Shown piece by piece: positions 1 through 11,400 of a stretch of 64,000 nucleotides of DNA. Within the stretch, counting starts at the first letter, position 1; every line of letters begins with the position of its first letter. The notes below the pieces were generated by a model. It searched no databases. It was not told where the DNA came from and was given only the letters and a program-made list of their open reading frames with translations. The position numbers and the translations under genes were made by a program. This stretch comes from Plectrocnemia conspersa (taxonomy: Eukaryota > Arthropoda > Insecta > Trichoptera > Polycentropodidae), in NCBI GenBank assembly GCA_009617715.1, contig VTFK01000158.1, positions 124,001 through 188,000 on the forward strand, read 5' to 3'.

Positions 1-1104
1 TACATTCAAATGCATGCATGTCACATTTGTTAATTGCACGCATGTGAATTTGCATATGTGAAAAAATATTTCCTCGAGATTTAAATGCTTTACCACATCT
101 GTCACATTCAAAGGCACAAACGTCTCTATGAGTTTGCATATGTTTTGAAAGGTTGTTTTGAGTTTTGAAAGTTTTACTACATTTTTCACATTCAAAGGCA
201 CGAACATCACTGTGAGTAATAATGTGTCTTGCAAGTACGGGTTTATAATGGAATGATTTTCCGCATTCGTCACATTCAAAATCACGAACATCCCTGTGAC
301 TTTTTATATGTTCTGAAAGGTGGCTTTTATATTTATAAGTTTTTCCACATGTTTTACATTCAAAATCACGAATGTCGCTATGAGTGAACAAATGTTGTGT
401 GAGACGTTTTTTAGAATCTAATGTTTTACCACATATGTCACACTCATGTTTATTAGAATTATCATGTTGAAATTGAGTACATTTTTCTAGTTCCAGCTCC
501 TAAAATTAAAATGGTATTCTTAAAATAAGTTGTAAATATCGAAATATATGAAGAACGAAATCTTATCGACTATTACTTCGGTTGTGTTCTTATTTTGATG
601 AGATAAAATGTCCAAACAGATAGAATTCGTCATAAGTACATCCTTAACATCGTGCATTTCTGAAGTAAAATAAATTGAATTGAAATATATTGAAACGTTA
701 CTGAATACTGGGTAATGTCTAACCTGTTTCGAACATATCGTCTATGTGCGTAATTTCACTGTTATCGTACTCAGGTTTAGCATTTACAAACTTGAAAAGA
801 AAACATTATTTAATATCACATGTGTTAACAAGTTTCACATATTATGTTTTTTTACCTCATCTTTACATTGCATTGTGTCAAGTGTTTCTCTATCATTTTG
901 AATATCAGCTTCTGCAAAGATTAAGTATGTCAAGTTTTGTTAGGGAACTGTGAAATATATGTCATTAATGAACACAATAGCTTTGTTTCTAACTGCTATT
1001 TTCAACATAAATCAATTTCACGGTGTAGTGATATTATCTGTTAAGCAAACATTTTAATTGTTACTTAGATATTATAAGATTATACCGATTTTAATAAACG
1101 CCAT
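1..1104 (-). CDS. C2H2 zinc-finger protein, 5' part (gene runs off the left edge)
   Basis: Assembled from five exons on the minus strand: 1104-1086 (start codon, MAFIKI), 911-856, 790-724, 659-577 and 499-1. Every junction has GT-AG borders and the phases match exactly (1, 0, 1, 0). The first about 75 residues are acidic with no recognised domain (visible pieces: EADIQND, KPEYDNSEITHIDDM). The last exon encodes five C2H2 fingers of the form C-x2-C-x12-H-x3-H and the start of a sixth, cut by the window edge. Linkers between fingers are not the usual TGEKP type but an S/R-D-V/I-R-D/A-F-E repeat (for example HRDVRDFEC). Tandem fingers of this sort normally bind DNA in the nucleus; the target is unknown. 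The short acidic lead-in exons resemble those of lineage-expanded insect zinc-finger genes. I could not assign an orthologue. Confidence 0.85.
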
Positions 1105-1589
1105 TTTAACTCGGCTTGGAGCTGTCAGTCAGTCAACGCTAGAATGTCTCAATACTAACGTTTGGTTCAAATAGAATGAATTTCTGAGCATGACTGAAAA
1201 ATAGAAGGATTTAAGAACACCAATTTTTTTAAATGTTTTGTTTGCAATAATAATTTTACCGATTTATAAAAAATATAATTACTTAAAAATATAAGATCAA
1301 AAGTTTATTTAAATATATTTACGTAATGTTCTGGAAACGTTTAAATGTGCTCTTCTGTGTGACCAGACGTCGTGGATTTGAGTTGTTTGTCGTGCGTTCT
1401 CATAACTATACACATATTTACCTAAATAATTCGGGGTTTATTTTCAACTCAGTAGCGGAAACTTTGCTTATTCACAGCCCCACTGGGTTAAAAATGTGCC
1501 TCGTTGCTATTGAAGAAAGCTGCCTCGGGAGGAATCTTTATAAGTATTTGCTCACACAAATTTTGCTGGTCGGTGAAGTCTGCTGGACT
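1105..1589. other. Intergenic stretch upstream of the zinc-finger gene
   Basis: Contains the likely 5' UTR and promoter of the zinc-finger gene just right of position 1104 (an AGTCAGTCAACG run lies near 1130). No TATA box is convincing and no coding sequence is recognised. Open frames here are short and composition is ordinary. Confidence 0.3.
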
Positions 1590-1995
1590 TGATCTTGAGC
1601 CATAATTTTTTTGAAGGGATAAAATTTAAATCGAAATCCAGAATCCTCCCCAAACTGTGGTCTTACATTCCCAAGGCAACAGCATGCCTTCGAAGAGAAC
1701 GTCTTTGCGATCGCTCAATCGCTGCTCATATCGTATGCACATTTTTTGGTGTTCCAATGGACCTGCGTCGGCGTGAATCTCTTCTTAGTGTGCTACCAGT
1801 TTTTAGCTGTCTAGCCCATGACCAAACTGTATTCGCTTTAGAAACAACATACTTGTGCGGAATGTAGAACCGTCGCCAAAAGTCTCTTTGCGCTGCGATT
1901 AAAAATCGGTTGTTTTCAAAATACGCGCGCACGGCAACCCCCCAATGTGCTCCGGTCCAAACCGTTTTTTTCTTATGAGGAGAGGGAATCTTCAA
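1590..1995 (-). mobile_element. Mariner-type transposon fragment with DUF4817-like helix-turn-helix
   Basis: The minus strand encodes an 89-residue frame (1995-1726) with the pattern GAHWGVAVRAYFENNRFLIA, then an FYIPHKYVV/ANTVWSW stretch and an S-T-L-R-R basic segment. This is the DUF4817-type N-terminal HTH found on many insect mariner/IS630-like transposases. The following sequence on the same strand (about 1700-1600) still resembles the next part (FRFKFYPFKKI) but in another frame, so the copy is frameshifted and dead. No terminal inverted repeats are visible, and it abuts the retrotransposon fragment to its right. Confidence 0.6.
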
Positions 1996-2089
1996 AAGAC
2001 TTCACCAGCTTCCATGTTGCTGGTGATTGTGTCGGATTCCGCTGCTAGCAGCGACCTACCAGCTAAAACCTCTCCCCAACCTTTTTCTG

Positions 2090-3231
2090 GACGGCCGGTA
2101 CTATCTTTCTGATATTGCACGTCAGCTCATCCAGTTTAGAGACTCTGTCCCATTAGGGCTGCTATCTTTCGCTGTCTCTCAGCTTTTTATTTGATTTTCA
2201 AGACATTAGACGCGTAGTCCTTCCATGCCCCCCAGCTCTGTAAGCTCTCCAGCATGGATTGAGCCATAGTGTCTGTTGATGCAGGCCTTCTTATGACCCT
2301 CTCAAGCGCCATTCTGTTTGCCAACTATGCTGGGCACTTGAAGACATTATGCTCTACGTCGTCGTCTTCAGAGGTGTCGCAGTAGAAGCACGCGGCACTT
2401 GCTATTTTGCCGATCCTCGTAGTGTATTAACCGAAGCAGCCGTGCACGGTCATCACTTGCGTCAGGTACGATAGCTCGCCGCCGTGTGTCCTTCTCGTCC
2501 AGAGAGATAGGTCACCGACAAGTCTATGTGTCCACCTACCCTTGGTGGACTCGTTCCATCTGCGCTGCCACTGTGCGGTTGTCACCTTTCTGGAAGCTTC
2601 TTTCTCCTGCCCGTAATATATCGCCTGCCTTTCTAGTGCGAGGATGTCTAGTGGCGGTATGCCGCACAGAGCAAGTATGGCGTCTTCGGACACAGTTCTA
2701 TAAGCGGAAGCTACCCTAAGGGCGCTTCTGCGCTGGACTCTCGCCAGCGTGAGCCTAGTCCTCTTTACTTTTGTGGCTTGTGCCCATATAGGGGCACCGT
2801 AGAGAAGGACCGAGTGGACTACAACGTTGTACATTTGTCTCTTTTTTGTTTGGGTCCACCCATGTTCGGCATTAGCTTGGCGAGGTCTTCCGCGACTCTC
2901 GCGGCTTTAGATGCAGCTTCTTCCGCGTGGGCTGCAAGCGCAGCTTATCGTCGATATGCACGCCCAGGTGGCGTATTGCTCTTTTATAGATTATTTCTGA
3001 ACCGTTCCATGCTATCCTGGGCGGCGGTAGCTTCCGCTTTCTTATGAAGAAGACTGCTTTGGTCCAAACCATGTTGGCTACTGAAATGGGGTCACAGACG
3101 GGACAGAAGGAGACCATGTGCACTTGCTTCCCAAAACCACTGCACGAGTATTGACCATCATAACCGTTTAATCGGTTCTGCCGCAACATGTATAAAAAAT
3201 ATAGACTTTGTTTCTCTATAAAAGCGTGCAA
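2090..3231 (-). mobile_element. 5'-truncated R1-clade non-LTR retrotransposon
   Basis: Minus-strand frames at 3231-2872 and 2834-2427 encode the C-terminal part of an R1-type ORF2. They show the region after the reverse-transcriptase core (FFIRKRKLPPPRI, AIRHLGVHIDDKLRLQ) and then YNVVVHSVLLYGAPIWA. After a stop near 2430 the same strand still shows the terminal cysteine-histidine motif (ACFYC-x8-VEHNVF-x-C). The frame changes between pieces, so it is inactive. The palm-domain FADD box is not in the window, consistent with 5' truncation. GC content is far above its surroundings, as expected for a foreign insertion. Confidence 0.8.
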
Positions 3232-4467
3232 TTCATTGCATTTATTGTGTTAATTTTATTTAATGAAAAAATAACTGGAATATTTGTTTATATAATGCTT
3301 AAAAACAAGTCATACTTTAAGAAAAATAAAATTAAATCAACATGAAAATCAAGTAAGAAAAACAACATATTTTTTTGATTCCCCTTTCTCGCTACGCCTC
3401 TGCTCCCTATTGTTAAAAACATAATAATAAAAATCACAATACACACATTCCTTGATTTACATGAAAAATAGTTTTATTACTTTATTGTTATTTTATTTTA
3501 TAATTTGCTGATTAATTTTATCATTATGTGGTCACTTCAATTAAGAGAGACTAAATTGTAAACAAACATTGGTCTTCATTGTTTTAGAATTTTATTAAAT
3601 TTTTGATAAAAATTTATATATTCATTTATAATTATTCTTCACATAATATATATGACATACATAAGTACACACGTCATATTAACAATACAATAAATCAGCA
3701 ATGGTGAACCTTTTTCAGGTGGCGTTTCTAAATTAAGTGAAAGGGAAATAATTATTAGTTCACAGGGTAAATACTTCAAACAACAAAAACAAATGTAAAA
3801 AATGCATTCGAGAAAATTTAAATTCAAGGTAAAACATAACGACTTCTTGACAACTCTCCATCAATAACAAATTTGTGAAAAACAATGACAGAAAAATCTC
3901 GATGCCCGATTGAAGGTGGCAGGCAGGAACGGCCCGAGGGGTGGGCTTTACGGACAGACGCCCGAGGCGCTACCCCGAAAAAGATGGCAATTACTCCGAA
4001 TGAGGGGAGGGGGGCACCATTTGATTCTATTTAACACTGTGTCGGAAGTTTTTGTAAGCTAAGGTAACCAGACGTCCTCATTTGAAAGTTGTCCTTCTCA
4101 AAAAGGTTGTCCTCTTTTATTCCTATTTTGTCCTCCTTTATTCCTATTTGTCCTCATTTTTCCTCCTTGAACAAACATTTCTAAGAAGACCTTTTATTTT
4201 GCTGAGTTTCCAATCTGTCCTCTTAAAACAAAAAACTTCTGAGATTGTTTTTGAATAAAAATTTCCGTAATGATATTTTTTTAGCTTTTAGGATTTTTTT
4301 TCCTCAAAAAATATTTTTTCCACATGACCTTCAGAGCCCGGAACGCTGAATATTTTCGGGCCGGGACTGATTTATTTTGACTAAATGAAAGCATACGATT
4401 TCTATGACGTTGAAATCAAGACACTTGTTTGCGGGCTCGATAAATGAATGACATATTTTTTTATATA
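3232..4467. other. Intergenic stretch with a short tandem repeat
   Basis: AT-rich sequence without a gene. At about 4070-4165 there is a degenerate tandem array built on TGTCCTC followed by TTTATTCCTAT (four to five units), starting just after GGTAACCAGACGTCC. Around 3900-4015 is a GC-rich block (GGCCCGAGGGGTGGGC, GCCCGAGGCGCTACCCC) of unknown origin, probably a repeat fragment. Confidence 0.35.
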
Positions 4468-4727
4468 CAGTGATACCTCGGTTTTCGTCGATAATCCATC
4501 TGAAAACAATTATTGAAATCCGAAACCGACGAAGACCGAGGCAATTATTTGTAATATGTATAAACATTCGCAATCAATAAAAAAAGTACAAAAATACTAA
4601 CATTGGAAAACTAACGCCGACGAAATCCGAGACAACCGACGAAAACCTAGACAAATTTTTCGGAAAAAAAATCGACGAAAACCAAAACCGACATTAACCG
4701 AAGTCAACGAAAACCGAGGTACCACTG
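4468..4727. mobile_element. TA-flanked MITE with CAGTGRTACCTCGGTTTTCG termini
   Basis: Begins CAGTGATACCTCGGTTTTCG and ends with the near-complement (AAAACCGAGGTACCACTG), flanked on both sides by TA (TATA). The inner sequence continues the terminal repeat as degenerate blocks of ACCGACGAAAACCGAGG. About 260 bp with no coding capacity. TA duplication and a CAG...CTG tip place it with Tc1/mariner, probably the pogo/Tigger branch. A second copy lies at 46046-46213. Confidence 0.8.
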
Positions 4728-5380
4728 TATAAGTAAGATTTTAACTTATACAAGTACTTGATTATACAAATCATATGTCTGCTACAGAATAATTATTAAC
4801 GATTTAAAGATTTTTTTAATTAAACAATAATATTTAATTCAAACAGGCAAATTCAACATTTTTAATAACTTTCTTCGAAAATTACGACAGCGGCAATGCA
4901 ATATGCGCAGCGTCGCCGCATATTTAAATTTAATTATTCAAATTTAAATTAAGACAGTCGTGACTTCATAAATTACCCCAATGCTCCACTATGATAAAAA
5001 TTTAAAAATCATAAAATATCAATATTAAATAATACAAACCGGATTATTGCCTCACAGCTGACATTAAATGTATCAATAAGCCAAGCTAGTCTATTAAGGA
5101 GTTGAATAGTGACAGCCATAGGCGAATCGGCTAATACAGACGTTCTGGTTCGAACAGGCATCAGAATAAGACCCGATTGTGACCCTCGAAGACGTTCCGG
5201 AACCCATTACTGGAATTCTAATATTTTCAATAACAGTTAACATGTTCTTGTCTGGTGATTTGCGGATTTATTCAAGTTTTTATTTGTAAAATAACTATTT
5301 TTTAATTTTTACGTTTGAATTAAGCACGCCTTTACAATATTTCGTCAATGGCCGCTACTGTTCGCATTACGACGACGACA
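4728..5380. other. Intergenic sequence upstream of the claudin-like gene
   Basis: AT-rich, with no gene. A short palindromic AAATTTAAATT block lies near 4925-4950. Composition becomes more GC-rich after about 5340 as the promoter of the claudin-like gene is approached. Confidence 0.35.
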
Positions 5381-5381
5381 C

Positions 5382-5390
5382 TATTTAAAA
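5382..5390 (+). promoter_or_regulatory. TATA-like box of the claudin-like gene
   Basis: TATTTAAAA lies about 107-115 bases before the start codon at 5497. A TATA box here predicts transcription starting near 5410-5420, inside the GC-richer stretch that reads into the 5' UTR. The position is plausible, but no transcript evidence is available. Confidence 0.4.
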
Positions 5391-5496
5391 CTGCGCTTAG
5401 CGCACGAAGAAAAGTTTTGACCGGACCAGTCCGTGGCCGCTAGCTGTTGCGTTCGGTCGTTTTCGTGTGTGCAAGTGACGTGAACGTATAGCCAGG

Positions 5497-8400
5497 ATGC
5501 CTTGCTCGGCCGTGACCTTGTCGCTGGCCACCATATCGGCCATAGTGGCTGTGGCCCTAATGGCCATCGCCTTTTCCACCGACAACTGGCTCTACATAGA
5601 AGTCAAGAGAACGAATATCCAGGTAAAAACAAAAAACTTATAATAATTTCTTATTACACGATCATTTTGCGTAACGTATCAAACGCTGAATCGCTAAAAA
5701 CGGAAAACATCGACGAGTGGTCAAAAGCGAAACCCGTTTCAAATAAATTGTGATCATAAACATTATTTTAACGGCCATACATCTTGAAGATTTGCGAACG
5801 CGCACCCGTTCAAATCGAATGCTGACTAATTTATTTTTAGTGGGCGTTCAAAGTTAAAATAAAAAACAGGTGAAGACGATTTAATTGAATTTATTATTAT
5901 TAAATATTTTGAGATGTACATCTCAGAAATGCCATCCTTTTTGTATTTATTTTTCAAGGTAGACCGAAACAGGTTTTCTATTGAATCGCTCTCGGCTATA
6001 TTGGCAACGTCGCATCATAGCGCTATTCATCTTGAACGGTTTTGCGTCTTCTCTATCAATCCCAAGATCCTGATTGAATAATGTCATGATGGCACTCCTG
6101 ATTTAAGCACGACAGACCTGGCAAACCTAAAGAGTGTGGGCTTCAATTTGATCATTTACAAATCGGAAATTCAAATTTTGGCCCTTTCATGGTATCTCTT
6201 CTCCCTTCCAAAAAAATCTGACCATTATTTTCATATATTTTTTTGTTTTCTCAATTTTTCGATATTTTTTTTTACAAAGGATTTCAATTTGGTGAGACTG
6301 GGAATGAATTTATTGATTCCACCGGTATTTGCATGGTATCTGGGTTTCAGATGCAAATGCGCCAAAGGGAGCCACAAGAAAAGCCCAAAAGCTGCGAACG
6401 CCGACGAATTGACAACATTTTGACGCTTCCACTATCTTCAAATTTTATCGTTACTTTGCGAATTGTTCTTTCAGTAGGACGATGAAATTGACCATAACCT
6501 TCCCGTAAATTTCGATACGCAGTTCGTACAGAATTGTTATTTCTTTAATTTCATTATTTTTATTGAATAATGTGAAATATAATACTTTTTTCCTAAGTAA
6601 ACTCTGAATTTAACCGTGCAGCGCCAATTTTGTGGATGTTTTTATGAAAACATTGATGCTTAAAGTTGTTTGCGCAAATAATCTTTTTGTATAATTTACT
6701 TATGAATCGTAACAATTTTTACCTCCTGGAATTGAAAATAGCCTAAGCATATTACATATTTTTCTGGCTATTTATAAAGCTACTAATGCCGTCATAAAAT
6801 CACTATAATTTGTTTCAACAACTTTTAAATCACTGCGCGCATGTATTTCAGCTTTCACAGTATTATTTCTGTTTTTTAAATCTAAACATCAATAGTATAC
6901 TGAACTTTTGTTGAGTTCTCTGTTAATATTATCAATGCCTGATATATTATCGAACCAACAAATCTTAAAAGTTTAATAGCAAGGGATTAACGACAAAATA
7001 AATAATTGCATGATAAACTTCCACGAATGCAGAAGAAAGAAGTATATGTTTCCGCACTTGTTTTAATTCGATGTGAAAGTAAAATTATTGCATGTGTAGA
7101 TTAATAGTCGATTAAAATCTTTCTTTTTTTATGGCACACTATCGACTTTCCTCCCGATTTTCGTTCGCGGATAATTACAGAACTATCCGCATTCTTACTG
7201 CAATAAAACTCAATGGCAAGTGGCTTATATAAGATATAATCTTTCATTATTTTGATCAGTCTTGTAAAGTCGTTGGTTTTCGGGGTCTTATGATTAGTCT
7301 TTCCATACTGTTTTTAACCATACGAAAGACACATTTATAGGCATTGTGTCTTCTACCTTCTACTAAATCATGAATAATTTGATGGGATCAAGTCTTTAAA
7401 ATTATCGAGCATTTAGCTGAACCAACACTACATTAACCACACTTGGTCATGTTACTTTTATATTTCTCACATTTCATAGATGAAGTCTGTAGAAATTTCA
7501 GTTTACCAGTATTAAATATCTTTTCGATATAAACAATGGCCCGTATGGCGCTTTTCATAGTAATCTCTATACAGCAAACACTTGTTGTTGAAATATTTTT
7601 TACTTACAGGTTTAGACTAATTAGATCTGAAAATGTCCATTTCTGACACGACACCCTAAATTAAAAGTGTGAAGGTTTATTAACCTTTGATCGAAAAAAA
7701 GTGTCCTGCTATATTGCACAGTCTTTTTATCCACTTTAAGTAACCGCAACGTTGTCAAAATTTGAAAGTTAACATTGTTACTGTGGATTCGTAAAGAATG
7801 ACTTGTCTCAACCAATTTTAATTTGTCTAAATAATTGATATTCTCTAGGAATGTCACTTTTTCGTTATCGAATGCCTTTTTGCGATGGCACGGTTGATAG
7901 CAAACCTATCCAGGAATGAATTGACCTGTACACGTCTAATGCGACACCATATTAAACAAATTTATAGAATTACAACAGTAAAAAAGAACTCCTAATGATA
8001 TATGGAACATGGAACGATTTCCAATCGTATCCGGAAAAGTGTGCCGAAACGTCAGGCGATTCCTTATCCGAGGATAGATTCGTCAGAGACTCTGTACGCT
8101 CGGAATGCGCTGGGAAGAAAGTAGTTTCCTTTCGGAGAATTCCTGAAGCGACGACCCCGTTTGGCCGCTGCCATTTCCCCAGCACACCTGTTTGAGTCTC
8201 AACTCGAATCGGGGTCAGACGAGCTGCTGTTGCATCGGCCATTGTGCCCTCAACTACGCTTTCGAATGATGAGGGTCTCAAAACTACGCATGTTTATCAA
8301 CAGGCGCTCCGAAGAAATGCCCAAGAGTTTAGCGACCTGCCTTATCGATAATCTTGAGGTCACGTTCGCGACTAGTACACCTTAAGTAATGAAAATCGAT

Positions 8401-11400
8401 TAATCTTGTTAAAATCTCAGGACTAGAAGTTTTCGAGCCAACTTGATATTTGTATAACGTTAAATTCGTTTGATAATCAAATAAATTAACTCGATTGTCA
8501 ATCGTGTGAAGTCGACGGAAGTTCAAGCTCATATATTCTTTCCGTATTTGCACTCATCGTCGAGCCATAACAGAAGATGTATAACAATTAATCATTCGCG
8601 CTACCTAAGCAAAGCGGTTATAGCATAATTAGCATCATCCAGGATGATAGACGAAGACGCTGCTTCTCTAAATTGCTTCCACATTTCGCAACACTGAGAA
8701 AACATTATAATGACACCATTTCCTGCCGAGAAGAATGAAATTGAATGGAAAGTTTTTAAAATTGATGTCTCGAATCAAAACTATGAAATGAAAATAACGT
8801 GCGTAAGCGTGGTAATTGAATAACGGTTATTTTTCGATGAAGTAGAAGTTTTTTAATGCACGTGCTTCACAAAAGTAGCTGTGCTTATCTTGCTAGTGTA
8901 TTAAATTTGGAAATCTTACATGAAAAATTACTTACTTATTTTGTTTTCGTCAATCTTAAAACTTTTCTTAGAAGTTGTTCTGTGCGATAATAAAACAATT
9001 AAATATTCAGTAAGCAATTATATATGAGTAGCTAATATACATATATTAATTGAATTTATGATATTCTAAATAAGCTAAATTCAATTTTTTATACCATATA
9101 TTCATCGGCGAGGTCAGGAACATCTAGGAAAAAGTAATCCGCGATGATGAAACAGAAATATAATTAAATAATATTATCCATTGCTCATTTTGCTCAGTTG
9201 CACTCTAGTAGAAAAAAATCACTTTTCTTTCTGACATCTCCCCATTTAGCCCATATTTATTTATTTAAATAATCCTCACAAAAAAATATTTATTTACAGA
9301 ACAATTCAATAAATTTATATATTATAAAATAATGTTTAGATCACAATGCATCCACCGACTGTGATTACCTGGATGAGAACAAATCATTATCATCCGACAG
9401 ATGATTAAAAAGTGGGATAGCTGTGCTTATTGGGGAGTTGTCCAATACGCTTCGGCGCCGAGAGCGGGAAGTTCTCCCAGAAACTCCGGATTGTGTATAT
9501 TCCCTACCAGCAACTCGAAGAAGTTCTTTCCCAAGTACATTCGTTGACGCGATTTGAGTGATTCATATCGCAGCATACTTTGTTGAAATTTTGTGGGAAA
9601 TAAAAATGGATAATATTCATATTAAAAGTAAGCCGGATACATTATTTGGCAACCAGATCAGAAAAACTCGAGGGTAGTGTCTTTGAGCTCCTTAATTGAT
9701 GCGCGTATCGCAAGACAAATCCGAACATCTTTTGAGGTTGTATTGTTTTTGTTGTATGTTTTCTATATGCTGATGGAATATGTAGTCCTCTTATAAATGT
9801 AATAGATTACATTGAATAATATCCGTTCGAAATTTTATTCAGTAGCATTCAGGACATTGAAGGAAAAAAGTCAATATAAGCATTTTTTCTATTTGTATTC
9901 CTTTGTTAATTTTTATTGGAAAAAATAGGTTTCATATTGAATTCAACAAATATTTGTAGTACACGTACGATTTACCACAGATAGAGAATGTCACAACTGA
10001 AACATTCGCGGATGATACAACAATCCTGGCAGTAAAAAACTTCAACAAGCCGTTGATAGGATCACCAACTGGACCAAAAAATGGAAAATAAAATTGAATA
10101 AATTAAAATCGGTACCTCACTAATAAAAATTGCAAATTTTCATGAAAGGCAACACTATCCCATTTGGGAATACAGCTGAATACCTTGGCATGACCCTGGA
10201 CACCAAACTGTGGTGGAAGGAACACAAAAATAGAATAACCCAAAATAAAATATAGAAAGATATATTGGCTTATGGGAAAAACCTTTAAAATATCAATATA
10301 CAATATAGTCAAGACATATTATATAATCAAATCCTGAAAACAGTTTGGGTCTTTGGTGGCAAACAATGTCACGTTAAAATGCTTAAACAAAAAAAAAAAA
10401 GAGATTACGAAACACTGTGAATGCTCTGAGGTATGTTCGCGCAAGAGACGTACATCGTGATCTATGTGTTGAAGACGTCGCCAGTTCTATAAAAGGTTTT
10501 GGTGCTAAACATGAAACGAGACTCCAACCGCACGTCAACATCGAGGCAACAAACTCCTTAATGTGGACATGTTTTCAACACTCATTTACTATTAGTATTT
10601 GTGAGTGTCAAACAGAAAATATTTGGACGCCAATGGGTGAACAGTGTTTAAAACATAAATTAAAAATGGGATTTAAACGCATGCCCTTCTATCATTACAA
10701 TATGTATAATGATTATAACTACAATAAAAATATCGATTTTATTATTCAATTAAATAAATAAATTTTTATATAGTGGCGCAGAGAAAAAAAAAATATTTCC
10801 TCCTATTAACGAACTGGCGTAGAAAGCAACGGAAAACCACAACAATTATTCTGTCTCAAGAAAATAATTAGATTATTATTTTTGCAGTAATTGCTGATAA
10901 TCAGTCCATTTAATTAAAAAAATATATTTTGTAATTTCAATTAACTAGTTTTCAGTATACATATGCTTGTATAAACATCAAGACCAGTTCAAGAGAAGGA
11001 TTGTGTATTATATGTTTCATAAATGTATCATATTGTATATATGTATGTACATATGTACAACAATAATTAAATAAATTACTTCTTTTTATTGATTGATCAA
11101 AATATGTTTGTGTCATATTATTTTTTAACACTAGTTTTCCAGGGTATTAAATCTTTTTAAAAGATAAATTATTATCTCAAACCCAGTTAGGGTTACCAGA
11201 AGTCCGGAACAAATAAAAATATGGGACATAGTTTCGACCATATATACACTTCTAGCGGATTATCCGGTTCTTTGGTCACGTGGCTCGTAGAGGAAATTAT
11301 AATCTGGAAAAAAGAGGCAAAAGAATATCCCCTGACACGTTTGACTTACAATAAGGTAGTGGAGACATTCGGTTAGCATAATCAAGGCATTAAGTATAAA

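Noticed and set aside
2486..3047. Plus-strand ORFs over the R1-like element
   Set aside because: The retrotransposon protein is clearly on the minus strand; these are shadows.
7970..8385. Overlapping ORFs on both strands in a GC-rich block
   Set aside because: Open on both strands because of composition; no domain, no consistent splice sites. Kept only as a GC-elevated block.
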